NCBI GenBank assembly: GCA_003645385.1
Contig: QNEY01000126.1
Coordinates: 1-5,804 of the forward strand
Reading direction: 5' to 3'
DNA from: Gammaproteobacteria bacterium
Lineage (GTDB): Bacteria; Pseudomonadota; Gammaproteobacteria; Nitrosococcales; Methylophagaceae
Length of the DNA stretch: 5,804 nt
Shown here: piece by piece, positions 1 to 5,804 of the stretch
Layout of the letters: every line of letters begins with the position of its first letter
How positions within the stretch are numbered: position 1 is the stretch's first letter
The notes under the pieces: model-generated
Told to the model about the DNA's origin: nothing
Database searches by the model: none
The model's input: the letters and a program-made list of their open reading frames with translations, nothing else
Program-made: the position numbers and the translations under genes

Positions 1-1058
1 ATTTGGGTGAATCTTATCTGTTTTTGCAAAAAGGCTTCTACAGCCACTTCATTAGCAGCATTTAAAATTGCAGTACTAGTACCACCAGCTTCCAGAGCTT
101 GGTATGCAAGTGCTAAACATGGAAAATTCTGATGATCTGCCACAGAAAAGTCCAGTCGACCTACTGCAACCAAATCCAGTGGCGCAACGCCAGAATCAAT
201 TCGTTCTGGCCATGCTAAGGCATTAGCAATTGGGGTTCTCATATCTGGATTGCCCATCTGTGCTAATACCGAACCATCGACATAATCAACCATCGAATGA
301 ATAATACTTTGACGATGTAAAACAACATCAATTTTCTGAGTTGGCAATCCAAACAACCAATGCGCCTCGATAACTTCTAACCCCTTATTCATCATTGTGG
401 CTGAATCAACAGAGATCTTCTGGCCCATAGACCAATTCGGATGTGCAACAGCTTGCTCAGGTGTGACATGCTCAAGATCAGTTAAATCATAATCCCTGAA
501 AGGACCACCTGAAGCCGTTAAAATAATCCTACGAACACCTTTACCTTCAAAATGATGTTGCTGCTGATTGCCTACAGGCAAACATTGCCAGATTGCATTA
601 TGTTCACTATCAACAGGTAATAAAGTCGCACCATTAGCCTCGACTTCTCGCATAAACAAGCCACCACTCATTACCAAGGCTTCTTTATTAGCCAACATAA
701 TATGCTTACCAGCACGTGCCGCAGCCAATGTTGGTAATAAACCAGCCGCTCCAACTATTGCAGCTACTACATAATCAGTATTATCGCTTTCAGAAACTTG
801 TATTAATGCCTGTTCGCCAGATAACACCTGAGTGTCTATATCTACAGACTTCAATTGTTGTTCTAACAATTGCGCTGAAGATTCATCCAGCATTACTGCA
901 ATATCAGGCTTAAACTGTTGGCATTGCTCAAATAGTGTATCAACTGAACGGTTAGCAGTTAATGCATAAACACGGTATTTTTCTGGATGTTGAGCCAATA
1001 CATTTAGTGTGCTGACACCAATTGAGCCAGTTGAACCCAATAACGTTATTGCTTGCAC
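1..1058 (-). CDS. dxr: 1-deoxy-D-xylulose 5-phosphate reductoisomerase, 3' end cut by window edge
   Basis: Cytosolic enzyme of the MEP isoprenoid pathway. It converts 1-deoxy-D-xylulose 5-phosphate to 2-C-methyl-D-erythritol 4-phosphate with NADPH and a divalent metal. 352 codons are visible. The N-terminal NADPH loop GSTGSIG is at residues 8-14, followed by LANKEALVMSG (122-132, Lys125). The metal ligands Asp150 and Glu152 lie in LPVDSEHN and Glu228 in MMNKGLE. Substrate-loop residues Ser183, His206, Trp209, Met211, Ser219, Asn224 and Lys225 are all present. The visible end, LNAANEVAVEAFL, matches a segment about 45 residues before the C-terminus of the roughly 398-residue E. coli enzyme, so only the last part of the C-terminal helical domain is missing. 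The start is GTG, because the family N-terminus begins exactly there and GGGAG lies 8 nt upstream inside cdsA. The gene directly abuts the cdsA stop. It supplies precursors for the lipid made by UppS, two genes upstream. Confidence 0.97.
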   Translation of the reverse strand, partial: MQAITLLGSTGSIGVSTLNVLAQHPEKYRVYALTANRSVDTLFEQCQQFKPDIAVMLDESSAQLLEQQLKSVDIDTQVLSGEQALIQVSESDNTDYVVAAIVGAAGLLPTLAAARAGKHIMLANKEALVMSGGLFMREVEANGATLLPVDSEHNAIWQCLPVGNQQQHHFEGKGVRRIILTASGGPFRDYDLTDLEHVTPEQAVAHPNWSMGQKISVDSATMMNKGLEVIEAHWLFGLPTQKIDVVLHRQSIIHSMVDYVDGSVLAQMGNPDMRTPIANALAWPERIDSGVAPLDLVAVGRLDFSVADHQNFPCLALAYQALEAGGTSTAILNAANEVAVEAFLQKQIRFTQ

Positions 1059-1883
1059 CTATATTGCTCCCAGAAAAAATAATCCGGCTGTAAATATTGG
1101 CACCGCAGCAATTAAACTGTCTATTCGATCTAAAATTCCACCATGGCCCGGTAATAAATTGCCACTATCTTTTACCTGATGACAACGTTTGAACAAACTT
1201 TCAAATAGATCGCCAATGACGGATATCAACAATGAAATTACTGATAACAACAACCAGCTAAATAAACTCAATGTTGCAGACCAGCCTAATGAATATCCAA
1301 TTATTGCCCAAATCATTCCTAAAACTAATGCACCGGCTACGCCTTCCCATGTTTTATTCGGACTAATAGCCTTGGCCAATGATGTCTTGCCCCAGCGTTT
1401 TCCTGCAAAATAACCACCCGTATCAGCGAGCCATACCAACACCATCACGTAAAGTAATTGCTGTGGACCCAGCTCGGTAGCTTGGTGAAGTGCAACAGCA
1501 CTGTGCCAGAACAAGGCTAATACTAAAGAGGCTAATATTAAAGCACTAAATGGCTGCTTAAGTAGTTTCTGAAATTCTATTGGTAAGGCTGTGTGAGCAA
1601 ATCGACTAATCAGCAATAACACGAATCCCCATACTATTACTGATATCAAAGACAACATATATGCCGACAATAAAAAACTTATAACAGCAATAAAAACCAA
1701 TACCACCATGGAAAATACCATTTTTGGCCGAGCACAAAAACCAATAATGGCAAACCATTCCAAAGCTGCAAGTACAACAACCCCAGCCAATAGCCATTGC
1801 AAAATAGATGTTGGCAAATATAAAATAGCTAGAACAACCAGTGGAATCAATACAACTGCTGTCAATAAACGCTGTTTAAGCAT
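1059..1883 (-). CDS. cdsA: Phosphatidate cytidylyltransferase (CDP-diglyceride synthase)
   Basis: Inner-membrane enzyme that makes CDP-diacylglycerol from phosphatidic acid and CTP, the precursor of phosphatidylethanolamine, phosphatidylglycerol and cardiolipin. The protein has 274 residues (E. coli about 285) and is strongly hydrophobic, with about eight or nine likely membrane segments between residues 5 and 273. The family signature is complete at 229-255: Ser229, Lys232-Arg233, Lys238-Asp239, His247-Gly-Gly and Asp252-Arg253-x-Asp255. Upstream of it are DTGGYFAGK (154-162) and KAISPNKTWEG (171-181), also conserved in the family. The reading frame stays open upstream to 1976, but those extra 31 codons lie inside uppS and do not look like the family. 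The ATG at 1883 is preceded by AGGAAGAG and gives the expected N-terminus MLKQR followed by a membrane segment. It overlaps the uppS stop by 8 bp. It ends in TAG, and dxr starts at the next base. Confidence 0.96.
   Translation of the reverse strand: MLKQRLLTAVVLIPLVVLAILYLPTSILQWLLAGVVVLAALEWFAIIGFCARPKMVFSMVVLVFIAVISFLLSAYMLSLISVIVWGFVLLLISRFAHTALPIEFQKLLKQPFSALILASLVLALFWHSAVALHQATELGPQQLLYVMVLVWLADTGGYFAGKRWGKTSLAKAISPNKTWEGVAGALVLGMIWAIIGYSLGWSATLSLFSWLLLSVISLLISVIGDLFESLFKRCHQVKDSGNLLPGHGGILDRIDSLIAAVPIFTAGLFFLGAI
1067..1071 (-). promoter_or_regulatory. Shine-Dalgarno site for dxr
   Basis: The minus strand reads GGGAG followed by eight bases and then GTG. The site lies within the last codons of cdsA and supports the GTG at 1058 as the dxr start. 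No ATG gives a better N-terminus, since the NADPH-binding loop begins only seven residues after the GTG. Confidence 0.75.
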
Positions 1884-2619
1884 TGATCTCTTCCTGTATT
1901 TGCTCGGAGGTTTTCCCAAAACGTCGCTCACGATTACAAAATGATGAAATGGCAATATCCAATTCATTATCATCAAAGTCTGGCCATAAAGTATCGGTAA
2001 AGTAAAACTCTGTATAAGCTAATTGCCACAACAAAAAGTTACTGACCCGTTGCTCACCACCAGTTCGAATGAATAAATCTGGATCCGGTAGAAATGCTGT
2101 TGTTAAACCATTAGAAATGCTGTCTTCAGTAATGTCTGAAGGCACAATCTCACCTGCTTTCACTTTCTCAGCTAATTTTTGAACAGACTGGGTAATGTCC
2201 CAATGACCGCCATAATTAGCGGCTATATTTATAGTTAGGCCGATATTATCTGCTGTTAGTTGTTCTGCTTCCGTAATTTGTTTTTGTAAACTTTCTGAAA
2301 ATTTACTAGTATCACCAATAATATGAAGCCGGATATTGTTTTTGTGTAAACGTCTGACCTGTTGTTTTAAAGCCAACGCAAACAATTCCATTAATAGGCT
2401 GACTTCTTTACCTGGACGACGCCAATTTTCACTACTAAAGGCAAATAAACTTAATACTGAAACTCCACGTTCAACGCAGTGTTTCACTATAGCTTCAACT
2501 GATTTAACACCAGCACGGTGCCCCATAAATCGAGGTTGATGACGCTGTTTTGCCCAACGACCATTACCATCCATAATAATCGCAATATGTTGTGGAACTG
2601 GGCTAGTTTCCTCAGACAT
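1876..2619 (-). CDS. uppS: Undecaprenyl diphosphate synthase (cis-prenyltransferase)
   Basis: Cytosolic, membrane-associated cis-prenyltransferase. It extends farnesyl diphosphate with eight isopentenyl diphosphates to undecaprenyl diphosphate, the carrier for peptidoglycan and surface polysaccharide units. The 247 residues are typical of the family. The diphosphate-binding loop MDGNGRW is at 16-22 with catalytic Asp17, followed by MGHRAG (His34), FAFSSENWRRP (59-69) and the C-terminal signature DLFIRTGGEQRVSNFLLWQ (181-199, with Arg185, Glu189, Arg191 and Ser193). Glu204, in AYTEFYF, matches the Mg-binding glutamate of the E. coli enzyme. The start is the ATG at 2619, 12 bp after the frr stop; no other in-frame start precedes the catalytic loop. 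No good ribosome binding site precedes it, so translation may depend on coupling with frr. Its 3' end overlaps cdsA by 8 bp. Confidence 0.97.
   Translation of the reverse strand: MSEETSPVPQHIAIIMDGNGRWAKQRHQPRFMGHRAGVKSVEAIVKHCVERGVSVLSLFAFSSENWRRPGKEVSLLMELFALALKQQVRRLHKNNIRLHIIGDTSKFSESLQKQITEAEQLTADNIGLTINIAANYGGHWDITQSVQKLAEKVKAGEIVPSDITEDSISNGLTTAFLPDPDLFIRTGGEQRVSNFLLWQLAYTEFYFTDTLWPDFDDNELDIAISSFCNRERRFGKTSEQIQEEINA
1888..1895 (-). promoter_or_regulatory. Shine-Dalgarno site deciding the cdsA start
   Basis: The minus strand reads AGGAAGAG inside the last codons of uppS. Its AGGA core is 8 nt before the ATG at 1883. This site selects 1883 over the upstream in-frame ATG codons at 1976 and nearby. 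It lets ribosomes finishing uppS re-initiate on cdsA. Confidence 0.75.
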
Positions 2620-2631
2620 AAAAGTATGCAG

Positions 2632-3189
2632 TTAAACTTCCATCAAATCTGCTTCTTTTTCAGCCAACACAGTATCTATTTGCTTGATACCAGAATCAGT
2701 CAATTTTTGTACAGCTTCTTCTGCTCCACGTTCTTCATCTTCTGATATTTCTTTTTCTTTCAAGAAATCTTTCAAAGTACTATTAGCATCCCGACGGATA
2801 TTACGTACTGCAATCCGAGCACCTTCAGCTTCAGCACGTGCAACTTTGACCAAGTCACGGCGACGCTCTTCTGTTAAGGGTGGGATGGGAATGCGAATAG
2901 TCATGCCTGCACTGTTTGGATTAACACCCAAGTCTGAAGTCATAATCGCTTTCTCAACTACTGACAGCATAGGTTTTTCCCATGGTGTAACAGTAAGAGT
3001 ACGAGAATCTTCAATACCAACGTTGGCCACCTGACTAAGCGGGACATCTGCACCATAGTATGGAACCATGACTTGATCTAAAAGACTAGTATGAGCACGT
3101 CCTGCTCGAATTTTTGCCATGGCATTTGTCAAAGCAGTCACACTTTTCTGCATTCGATCTGCTGCGTCTTTTTTAATATCTTCAATCAT
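2632..3189 (-). CDS. frr: Ribosome recycling factor
   Basis: Cytosolic translation factor that, with EF-G, splits the post-termination 70S complex so that ribosomes can be reused. The product is 185 residues, identical in length to E. coli RRF. It shows the family layout: an N-terminal helix containing KIRAGRAHTSLLD (about 26-38), a beta-rich domain II around VPYYGADVPLSQVANV (about 42-57) and VTPWEK (67-72), then PIPPLTEERRRDLVK (101-115) leading into long charged helices. Arg132, in RNIRRDAN, is the functionally important arginine of domain I. The ATG at 3189 is preceded by AGGGA with 7 nt spacing, and pyrH ends 9 bp upstream. The gene after it, uppS, continues in the same reading frame beyond the TAA stop. 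Confidence 0.98.
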   Translation of the reverse strand: MIEDIKKDAADRMQKSVTALTNAMAKIRAGRAHTSLLDQVMVPYYGADVPLSQVANVGIEDSRTLTVTPWEKPMLSVVEKAIMTSDLGVNPNSAGMTIRIPIPPLTEERRRDLVKVARAEAEGARIAVRNIRRDANSTLKDFLKEKEISEDEERGAEEAVQKLTDSGIKQIDTVLAEKEADLMEV

Positions 3190-3198
3190 GTCTTTTCC

Positions 3199-3924
3199 CT
3201 ACTTCACTAACGTACCAATATCTTCACCATAAATAATCTTGGTCAAGTTACCATCTTTATGAACATCAAATATCCGTAATGGCATTTGTTGTTCCTGACA
3301 CATTACAACGGCTGTAGTATCCATTACCGCCAAACGTTTGTTAATCACTTCATCATAGCTGAGTTCGGTATAACGTATAGCATCAGGATCTTTTTTAGGG
3401 TCAGCACTGTAAACACCATCAACTTGCGTGGCTTTCAACATTAAATCCGCACCGATTTCAACTGCACGCAAACTCGCTGCAGAATCAGTAGTAAAAAATG
3501 GATTTCCAGTACCTGCGGCAAAGATGACTACACGACCTTTTTCTAAATGACGAATAGCACGACGACGCAGATAATCTTCACAGACCTGATTAATACGTAT
3601 GGCTGACATCACACGACAGAATGCTCCTTGTCGTTCAAGTGCATCTTGTAATGCCAAAGCATTCATTACCGTAGCTAACATTCCCATGTGGTCGCCACTG
3701 ACTCGGTCTATACCACTAGCGGCTAGACCTGCACCTCGGAATATATTACCACCACCAATGACAACTCCGAGCTCAACACCTTGGGCGCTGAGCTCGGCAA
3801 TTTCTTTAGCAAAATGAGAAATCACCTCAGGGTCAATACCAAAATCAGCATTACCCATCAACGCCTCACCACTTAATTTAAGTAGTACACGTTTGTAAAC
3901 TGGTTGATTCCCAATTTCTGTCAT
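3199..3924 (-). CDS. pyrH: UMP kinase
   Basis: Cytosolic hexameric kinase of the amino-acid-kinase fold that phosphorylates UMP to UDP with ATP. It feeds pyrimidine nucleotides to RNA, DNA and UDP-sugar synthesis. In bacteria it is usually activated by GTP and inhibited by UTP. The product is 241 residues, the same as E. coli PyrH. LLKLSGEAL (14-22, Lys16) is the phosphate-binding strand. GGGNIFRGAG (57-66, Arg63) and GDHMGMLATVMN (77-88, Asp78) contact nucleotides. TGNPFFTTDSAA (139-150) is the UMP-binding segment. The frame remains open to an ATG at 4032, but the additional 36 codons fall inside tsf and are basic and unlike the family. The ATG at 3924, with AAGGA 10 nt upstream, gives the expected short N-terminus before PVYKRVLLKLSG. 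It starts 4 bp after the tsf stop and ends in TAG. Confidence 0.97.
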   Translation of the reverse strand: MTEIGNQPVYKRVLLKLSGEALMGNADFGIDPEVISHFAKEIAELSAQGVELGVVIGGGNIFRGAGLAASGIDRVSGDHMGMLATVMNALALQDALERQGAFCRVMSAIRINQVCEDYLRRRAIRHLEKGRVVIFAAGTGNPFFTTDSAASLRAVEIGADLMLKATQVDGVYSADPKKDPDAIRYTELSYDEVINKRLAVMDTTAVVMCQEQQMPLRIFDVHKDGNLTKIIYGEDIGTLVK

Positions 3925-3928
3925 TAGT

Positions 3929-4813
3929 TTAATTTCCTTTAGCTTGAGCCATAACTTCTTCAGCAAAGTTATCTTCTTTCTTCTCGATACCTTCACCAAC
4001 TTCAAAACATTCAAACGAATTGACAGCAGCATTAGCTTGGTTGACTAACTTTTCAACTGTCATATCAGGATCTTTAACGAATGCCTGACCTAACAAACTA
4101 ATTTCGTTAACGAATTTTTTCATACGACCTTCAACCATTTTTTCAATAATAGCTTCTGGCTTACCACTGTCTCTCGCTTGAGTCACAACGATATCACGTT
4201 CTTTTTCCAATAACTCTGCCGGTAAATCATCACCAGATACAGCTTGTGGTCGACTAGCTGCAACATGCATAGCTAAATCTTTCGCTAATGCCATATCACC
4301 ACCGGTCAATTTAACCATTGTGCCAATACGGTCACCGTGGCGATAAGAACCAATCACACCATCTTCACTAGACATTAATTCAAAACGACGGATTTGGATA
4401 TTTTCACCAATTTTAGCCACCAATGCTTGACGAACAACTTCAACACTTTCACCCGCATCATTTAATGCAATAGCCATCAATGCATCAAGATCTACAGGTT
4501 GAGCTTCGAGGACTGTTGTTAATAATTGATTAACGAAATTGATAAAGTCATCTGCTTTAGCAACAAAATCAGTTTCTGAATTGACCTCAATCATAACCGC
4601 ACGTTTGCCATCTGCACTGGTTTCAATTGCGATAACGCCTTCAGCTGCAACACGATCTGATTTTTTATCTGCTTTTGCCAAGCCTGATTTACGCATTGCT
4701 TCAATTGCAGCATCGATATCACCATTTGATTCGACCAATGCTTTTTTACATTCCATCATGCCTGAGCCTGTACGCTCACGAAGTTCTTTTACTAATGCAG
4801 CAGTAATTGCCAT
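3929..4813 (-). CDS. tsf: Elongation factor Ts
   Basis: Cytosolic nucleotide exchange factor that releases GDP from EF-Tu during elongation. The product is 294 residues, about ten longer than E. coli EF-Ts (283). The N-terminal ubiquitin-associated-like domain (1-55) carries the first family signature, LRERTGSGMMECKKAL (11-26). The second signature, EVNSETDFVAK (76-86), includes Thr81-Asp82-Phe83-Val84, the stretch whose Asp-Phe pair enters EF-Tu. The core domain follows, including GRMKKFVNEISLLGQAFV near residue 230. The C-terminal module contains FECFEVGEGIEKKEDNFAEEV, as in E. coli. The ATG at 4813 is preceded by AAAGGG with 8 nt spacing. A 107 bp spacer with a hairpin separates it from rpsB, and pyrH begins 4 bp after its TAA. 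Confidence 0.98.
   Translation of the reverse strand: MAITAALVKELRERTGSGMMECKKALVESNGDIDAAIEAMRKSGLAKADKKSDRVAAEGVIAIETSADGKRAVMIEVNSETDFVAKADDFINFVNQLLTTVLEAQPVDLDALMAIALNDAGESVEVVRQALVAKIGENIQIRRFELMSSEDGVIGSYRHGDRIGTMVKLTGGDMALAKDLAMHVAASRPQAVSGDDLPAELLEKERDIVVTQARDSGKPEAIIEKMVEGRMKKFVNEISLLGQAFVKDPDMTVEKLVNQANAAVNSFECFEVGEGIEKKEDNFAEEVMAQAKGN
3935..3939 (-). promoter_or_regulatory. Shine-Dalgarno site deciding the pyrH start
   Basis: The minus strand reads AAGGA across the last codons of tsf, 10 nt before the pyrH ATG at 3924. The spacing is slightly long. It supports the short 241-residue product over the 277-residue reading that begins inside tsf. Confidence 0.65.
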
Positions 4814-4845
4814 TTTTTTAACCCTTTAACTTTTACTTATGAACA

Positions 4846-4920
4846 GTCAGTCTAATTCTGACCTCATATACAACACAGGCCCGCTATATAAGCGAGCCTG
4901 TTTGAGATTTCGTCTAAATG
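4846..4920 (-). promoter_or_regulatory. rpsB-tsf intercistronic spacer with attenuator-type region
   Basis: This is the only sizeable gap inside the operon. It holds the strong hairpin listed separately and then an AT-rich run to the tsf ribosome binding site. I see no convincing -35/-10 pair for a separate tsf promoter and no open reading frame. Its likely role is to set the S2 to EF-Ts ratio through partial termination or RNA processing. The role is inferred from position and from the known rpsB-tsf arrangement in E. coli. Confidence 0.45.
4875..4901 (-). terminator. Stem-loop between rpsB and tsf (possible partial terminator or processing site)
   Basis: On the minus strand ACAGGCTCGCT pairs with AGCGGGCCTGT across a five-base loop. 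This gives an 11 bp stem with a single G-U wobble. On the plus strand the same position would be a C-A mismatch, so the stem is better formed in the rpsB-tsf transcript. It begins 20 nt after the rpsB stop codon. The sequence after it in the transcript begins GUUGUAUAUG, which is not a real U tract, so a fully efficient intrinsic terminator is unlikely. Attenuation, RNase processing or protection of the upstream mRNA end fits better. Confidence 0.6.
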
Positions 4921-5676
4921 TTATTCCGCCGCTGCTTCAGTTTTTTCTTCAGCAACAACTTCTACCACTTCCTCATTAGCTGCACCTGTTGCAACAGATG
5001 CACGACCTTCCAAAACTGCATCAGCCATACTTGATGTATAAAGCTTGATTGCGCGCATAGAGTCGTCATTACCTGGAATTACGTAGTCAACGCCATCTGG
5101 GTTGCTGTTTGAATCAACAATAGCAATAACAGGAATTTTTAGTTTATTTGCTTCTTGAATAGCGATACGCTCATGATCAACATCGATTACGAATAATGCA
5201 TCAGGAATACCGCCCATTTTTCTGATACCGCCAATGCTTTTTTCCAGCTTATCTTGCTCACGAGTCAAGTTCAAAACTTCTTTCTTTTTCAAGCCTTCTA
5301 GTTTTCCAGACTCGATCATGTCTTGAATTGTATCTAAACGTTTAATTGATTGTCGTACAGTTTGATAGTTAGTCAACATACCGCCTAACCAACGACGATT
5401 GACGTATGGCATTCCTGCACGTTCAGCATCTTCACGGATGGTTTCCTGTGCGGCACGCTTGGTGCCAACGAATAGGATACGACCTTTTTTCGAGGCTAAT
5501 TTACCTACAAAGTTCAATGCATCATTGAACATAGGCAAGCTGTGCTCAAGATTCATGATATGAATGTTATTACGTTTACCAAAAATAAATGGAGCCATTT
5601 TTGGGTTCCAATAACGAGTTTGATGTCCGAAATGAACGCCTGCTTCAAGCATTTGGCGCATAGTTGTTTTTGCCAT
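4921..5676 (-). CDS. rpsB: 30S ribosomal protein S2
   Basis: Structural protein of the small ribosomal subunit, bound late in assembly near the head-body junction and needed for S1 attachment. The product is 251 residues (E. coli 241). Its N-terminal block (residues 1-36) is close to E. coli S2, including AGVHFGHQTRYWNPKM at 12-27. ILFVGTKRAA (67-76), NRRWLGGMLTN (93-103) and the signature from Pro158 (PDALFVIDVDHE) to Pro182 are all conserved. FVIPGNDD is represented by YVIPGNDD (198-205). The last 25 or so residues form an acidic, Ala/Val/Glu-rich tail typical of S2 and variable in length. The start ATG at 5676 gives the family N-terminus. The only nearby Shine-Dalgarno-like sequence is a weak AAGG 12 nt upstream, as might be expected for an autogenously controlled cistron. 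It is the first gene of the operon seen here. Confidence 0.98.
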   Translation of the reverse strand: MAKTTMRQMLEAGVHFGHQTRYWNPKMAPFIFGKRNNIHIMNLEHSLPMFNDALNFVGKLASKKGRILFVGTKRAAQETIREDAERAGMPYVNRRWLGGMLTNYQTVRQSIKRLDTIQDMIESGKLEGLKKKEVLNLTREQDKLEKSIGGIRKMGGIPDALFVIDVDHERIAIQEANKLKIPVIAIVDSNSNPDGVDYVIPGNDDSMRAIKLYTSSMADAVLEGRASVATGAANEEVVEVVAEEKTEAAAE

Positions 5677-5727
5677 TTTTAAGTTATACCTTATATTAAA
5701 TGTGGGGTTAAACCTCCATACATCCCA

Positions 5728-5742
5728 AGTATCGACTATACT
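5728..5742 (-). other. Perfect 5 bp hairpin in the rpsB leader
   Basis: On the minus strand AGTAT and ATACT flank the five-base loop AGTCG. The hairpin ends about 50 nt before the rpsB start codon. It may be an element of an S2-responsive leader, but a stem this short is weak evidence by itself. Confidence 0.4.
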
Positions 5743-5770
5743 GACCAGCAGATAGCACCCCGATATTTGT

Positions 5771-5803
5771 GCCTATATATGTGTGATTTTTGCCTTTATA
5801 GGC
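5771..5803. repeat. 7 bp perfect inverted repeat near the window edge
   Basis: GCCTATA at 5771-5777 is matched by its reverse complement TATAGGC at 5797-5803, with 19 bases between them. A nested competing stem, GCCT/AGGC around a four-base loop, lies at 5792-5803. It could be part of the rpsB leader, a protein binding site, or the edge of a feature outside the window. The sequence shows only the symmetry. Confidence 0.4.
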
Positions 5804-5804
5804 G

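Larger units (their letters stand above)
5677..5804 (-). promoter_or_regulatory. rpsB upstream region and probable structured mRNA leader
   Basis: These 128 bp precede rpsB and contain no gene. In E. coli and relatives rpsB has a long 5' untranslated leader through which S2 represses its own operon. A similar leader is inferred here from several candidate pairings: a perfect hairpin at 5728-5742, and GGGGU (5757-5761) with ACCCC (5704-5708) that could enclose it. Possible -10 boxes on the minus strand are TATATA at 5774-5779 and TATAGT at 5735-5740. Neither has a matching -35 at 16-18 bp, and the second coincides with the hairpin. The true promoter may lie beyond the window edge. No divergent plus-strand promoter is convincing. 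Confidence 0.45.

Noticed and set aside
568..913. Plus-strand open frames of 68 and 65 codons opposite dxr
   Set aside because: They lie antisense to conserved dxr codons, have low-complexity products with no recognisable domain, and lack a supporting binding site.
1884..1976. N-terminal extension of cdsA to an ATG at 1976
   Set aside because: The 31 extra codons are the uppS C-terminus read in another frame, and a good ribosome binding site directly precedes 1883.
2684..3034. 116-codon plus-strand open frame opposite frr
   Set aside because: It mirrors the strongly conserved frr coding strand; its Ser/Arg-rich product looks like a translation of the reverse complement.
3925..4032. N-terminal extension of pyrH to an ATG at 4032
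   Set aside because: The 36 extra codons are the tsf C-terminus in another frame; the 241-residue product from 3924 matches the family exactly.
4539..4829. 96-codon plus-strand open frame opposite the tsf 5' end
   Set aside because: It is antisense to the highly conserved EF-Ts N-terminus and its composition is that of a shadow frame.
4846..4862. GTCAG/CTGAC inverted repeat before tsf
   Set aside because: Only 5 bp with a seven-base loop and no U tract; it is too weak to call next to the much stronger 4875-4901 stem.
5677..5699. TATAAG and TATAAC as -10 boxes close to the rpsB start
   Set aside because: Transcripts would be almost leaderless and no -35 element lies at the right distance; the AT richness there more likely aids ribosome access.
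5691..5723. Tiny leader reading frame MYGGLTPHLI before rpsB
   Set aside because: Ten codons with no properly spaced binding site upstream and no regulatory codon run; chance expectation is high.

Overview
The window is a compact block of housekeeping genes, all on the minus strand. In transcription order (high to low coordinate) they are rpsB, tsf, pyrH, frr, uppS, cdsA and dxr. dxr runs off the low-coordinate edge. Every protein is full length for its family, with motifs intact, except dxr, which lacks only its last 45 or so codons. Base composition is moderate to low in GC (about 40% by eye from a few lines; no exact count was made).

The protein sequences and the rpsB-tsf-pyrH-frr core point to a gammaproteobacterium. 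The downstream order frr-uppS-cdsA-dxr is the one I know from Pseudomonas-like and other non-enteric gammaproteobacteria. In Escherichia coli dxr lies directly after frr and before uppS. The organism is therefore probably a non-enteric, fairly AT-rich gammaproteobacterium; I cannot name a genus.

Layout: 5677-5804 is the rpsB upstream region, with several inverted repeats and a probable structured mRNA leader. rpsB occupies 4921-5676. The 4814-4920 spacer carries a strong hairpin. From tsf onward the genes are almost contiguous: 4 bp between tsf and pyrH, 9 bp between pyrH and frr, 12 bp between frr and uppS, an 8 bp overlap between uppS and cdsA, and 0 bp between cdsA and dxr. No stretch over 300 bp lacks a gene, and I see no mobile element, CRISPR array, tRNA or rRNA.

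The genes combine translation (S2, EF-Ts, ribosome recycling factor) with UMP phosphorylation (PyrH) and envelope lipid supply: Dxr starts isoprenoid synthesis, UppS makes the C55 carrier, and CdsA makes CDP-diacylglycerol for phospholipids. The next genes, outside the window, are probably rseP and bamA, judging from related genomes.

I found no sign of a new biological system. The points worth a second look are regulatory: the rpsB leader, the rpsB-tsf hairpin, and junctions where a stop codon separates two genes in the same reading frame.
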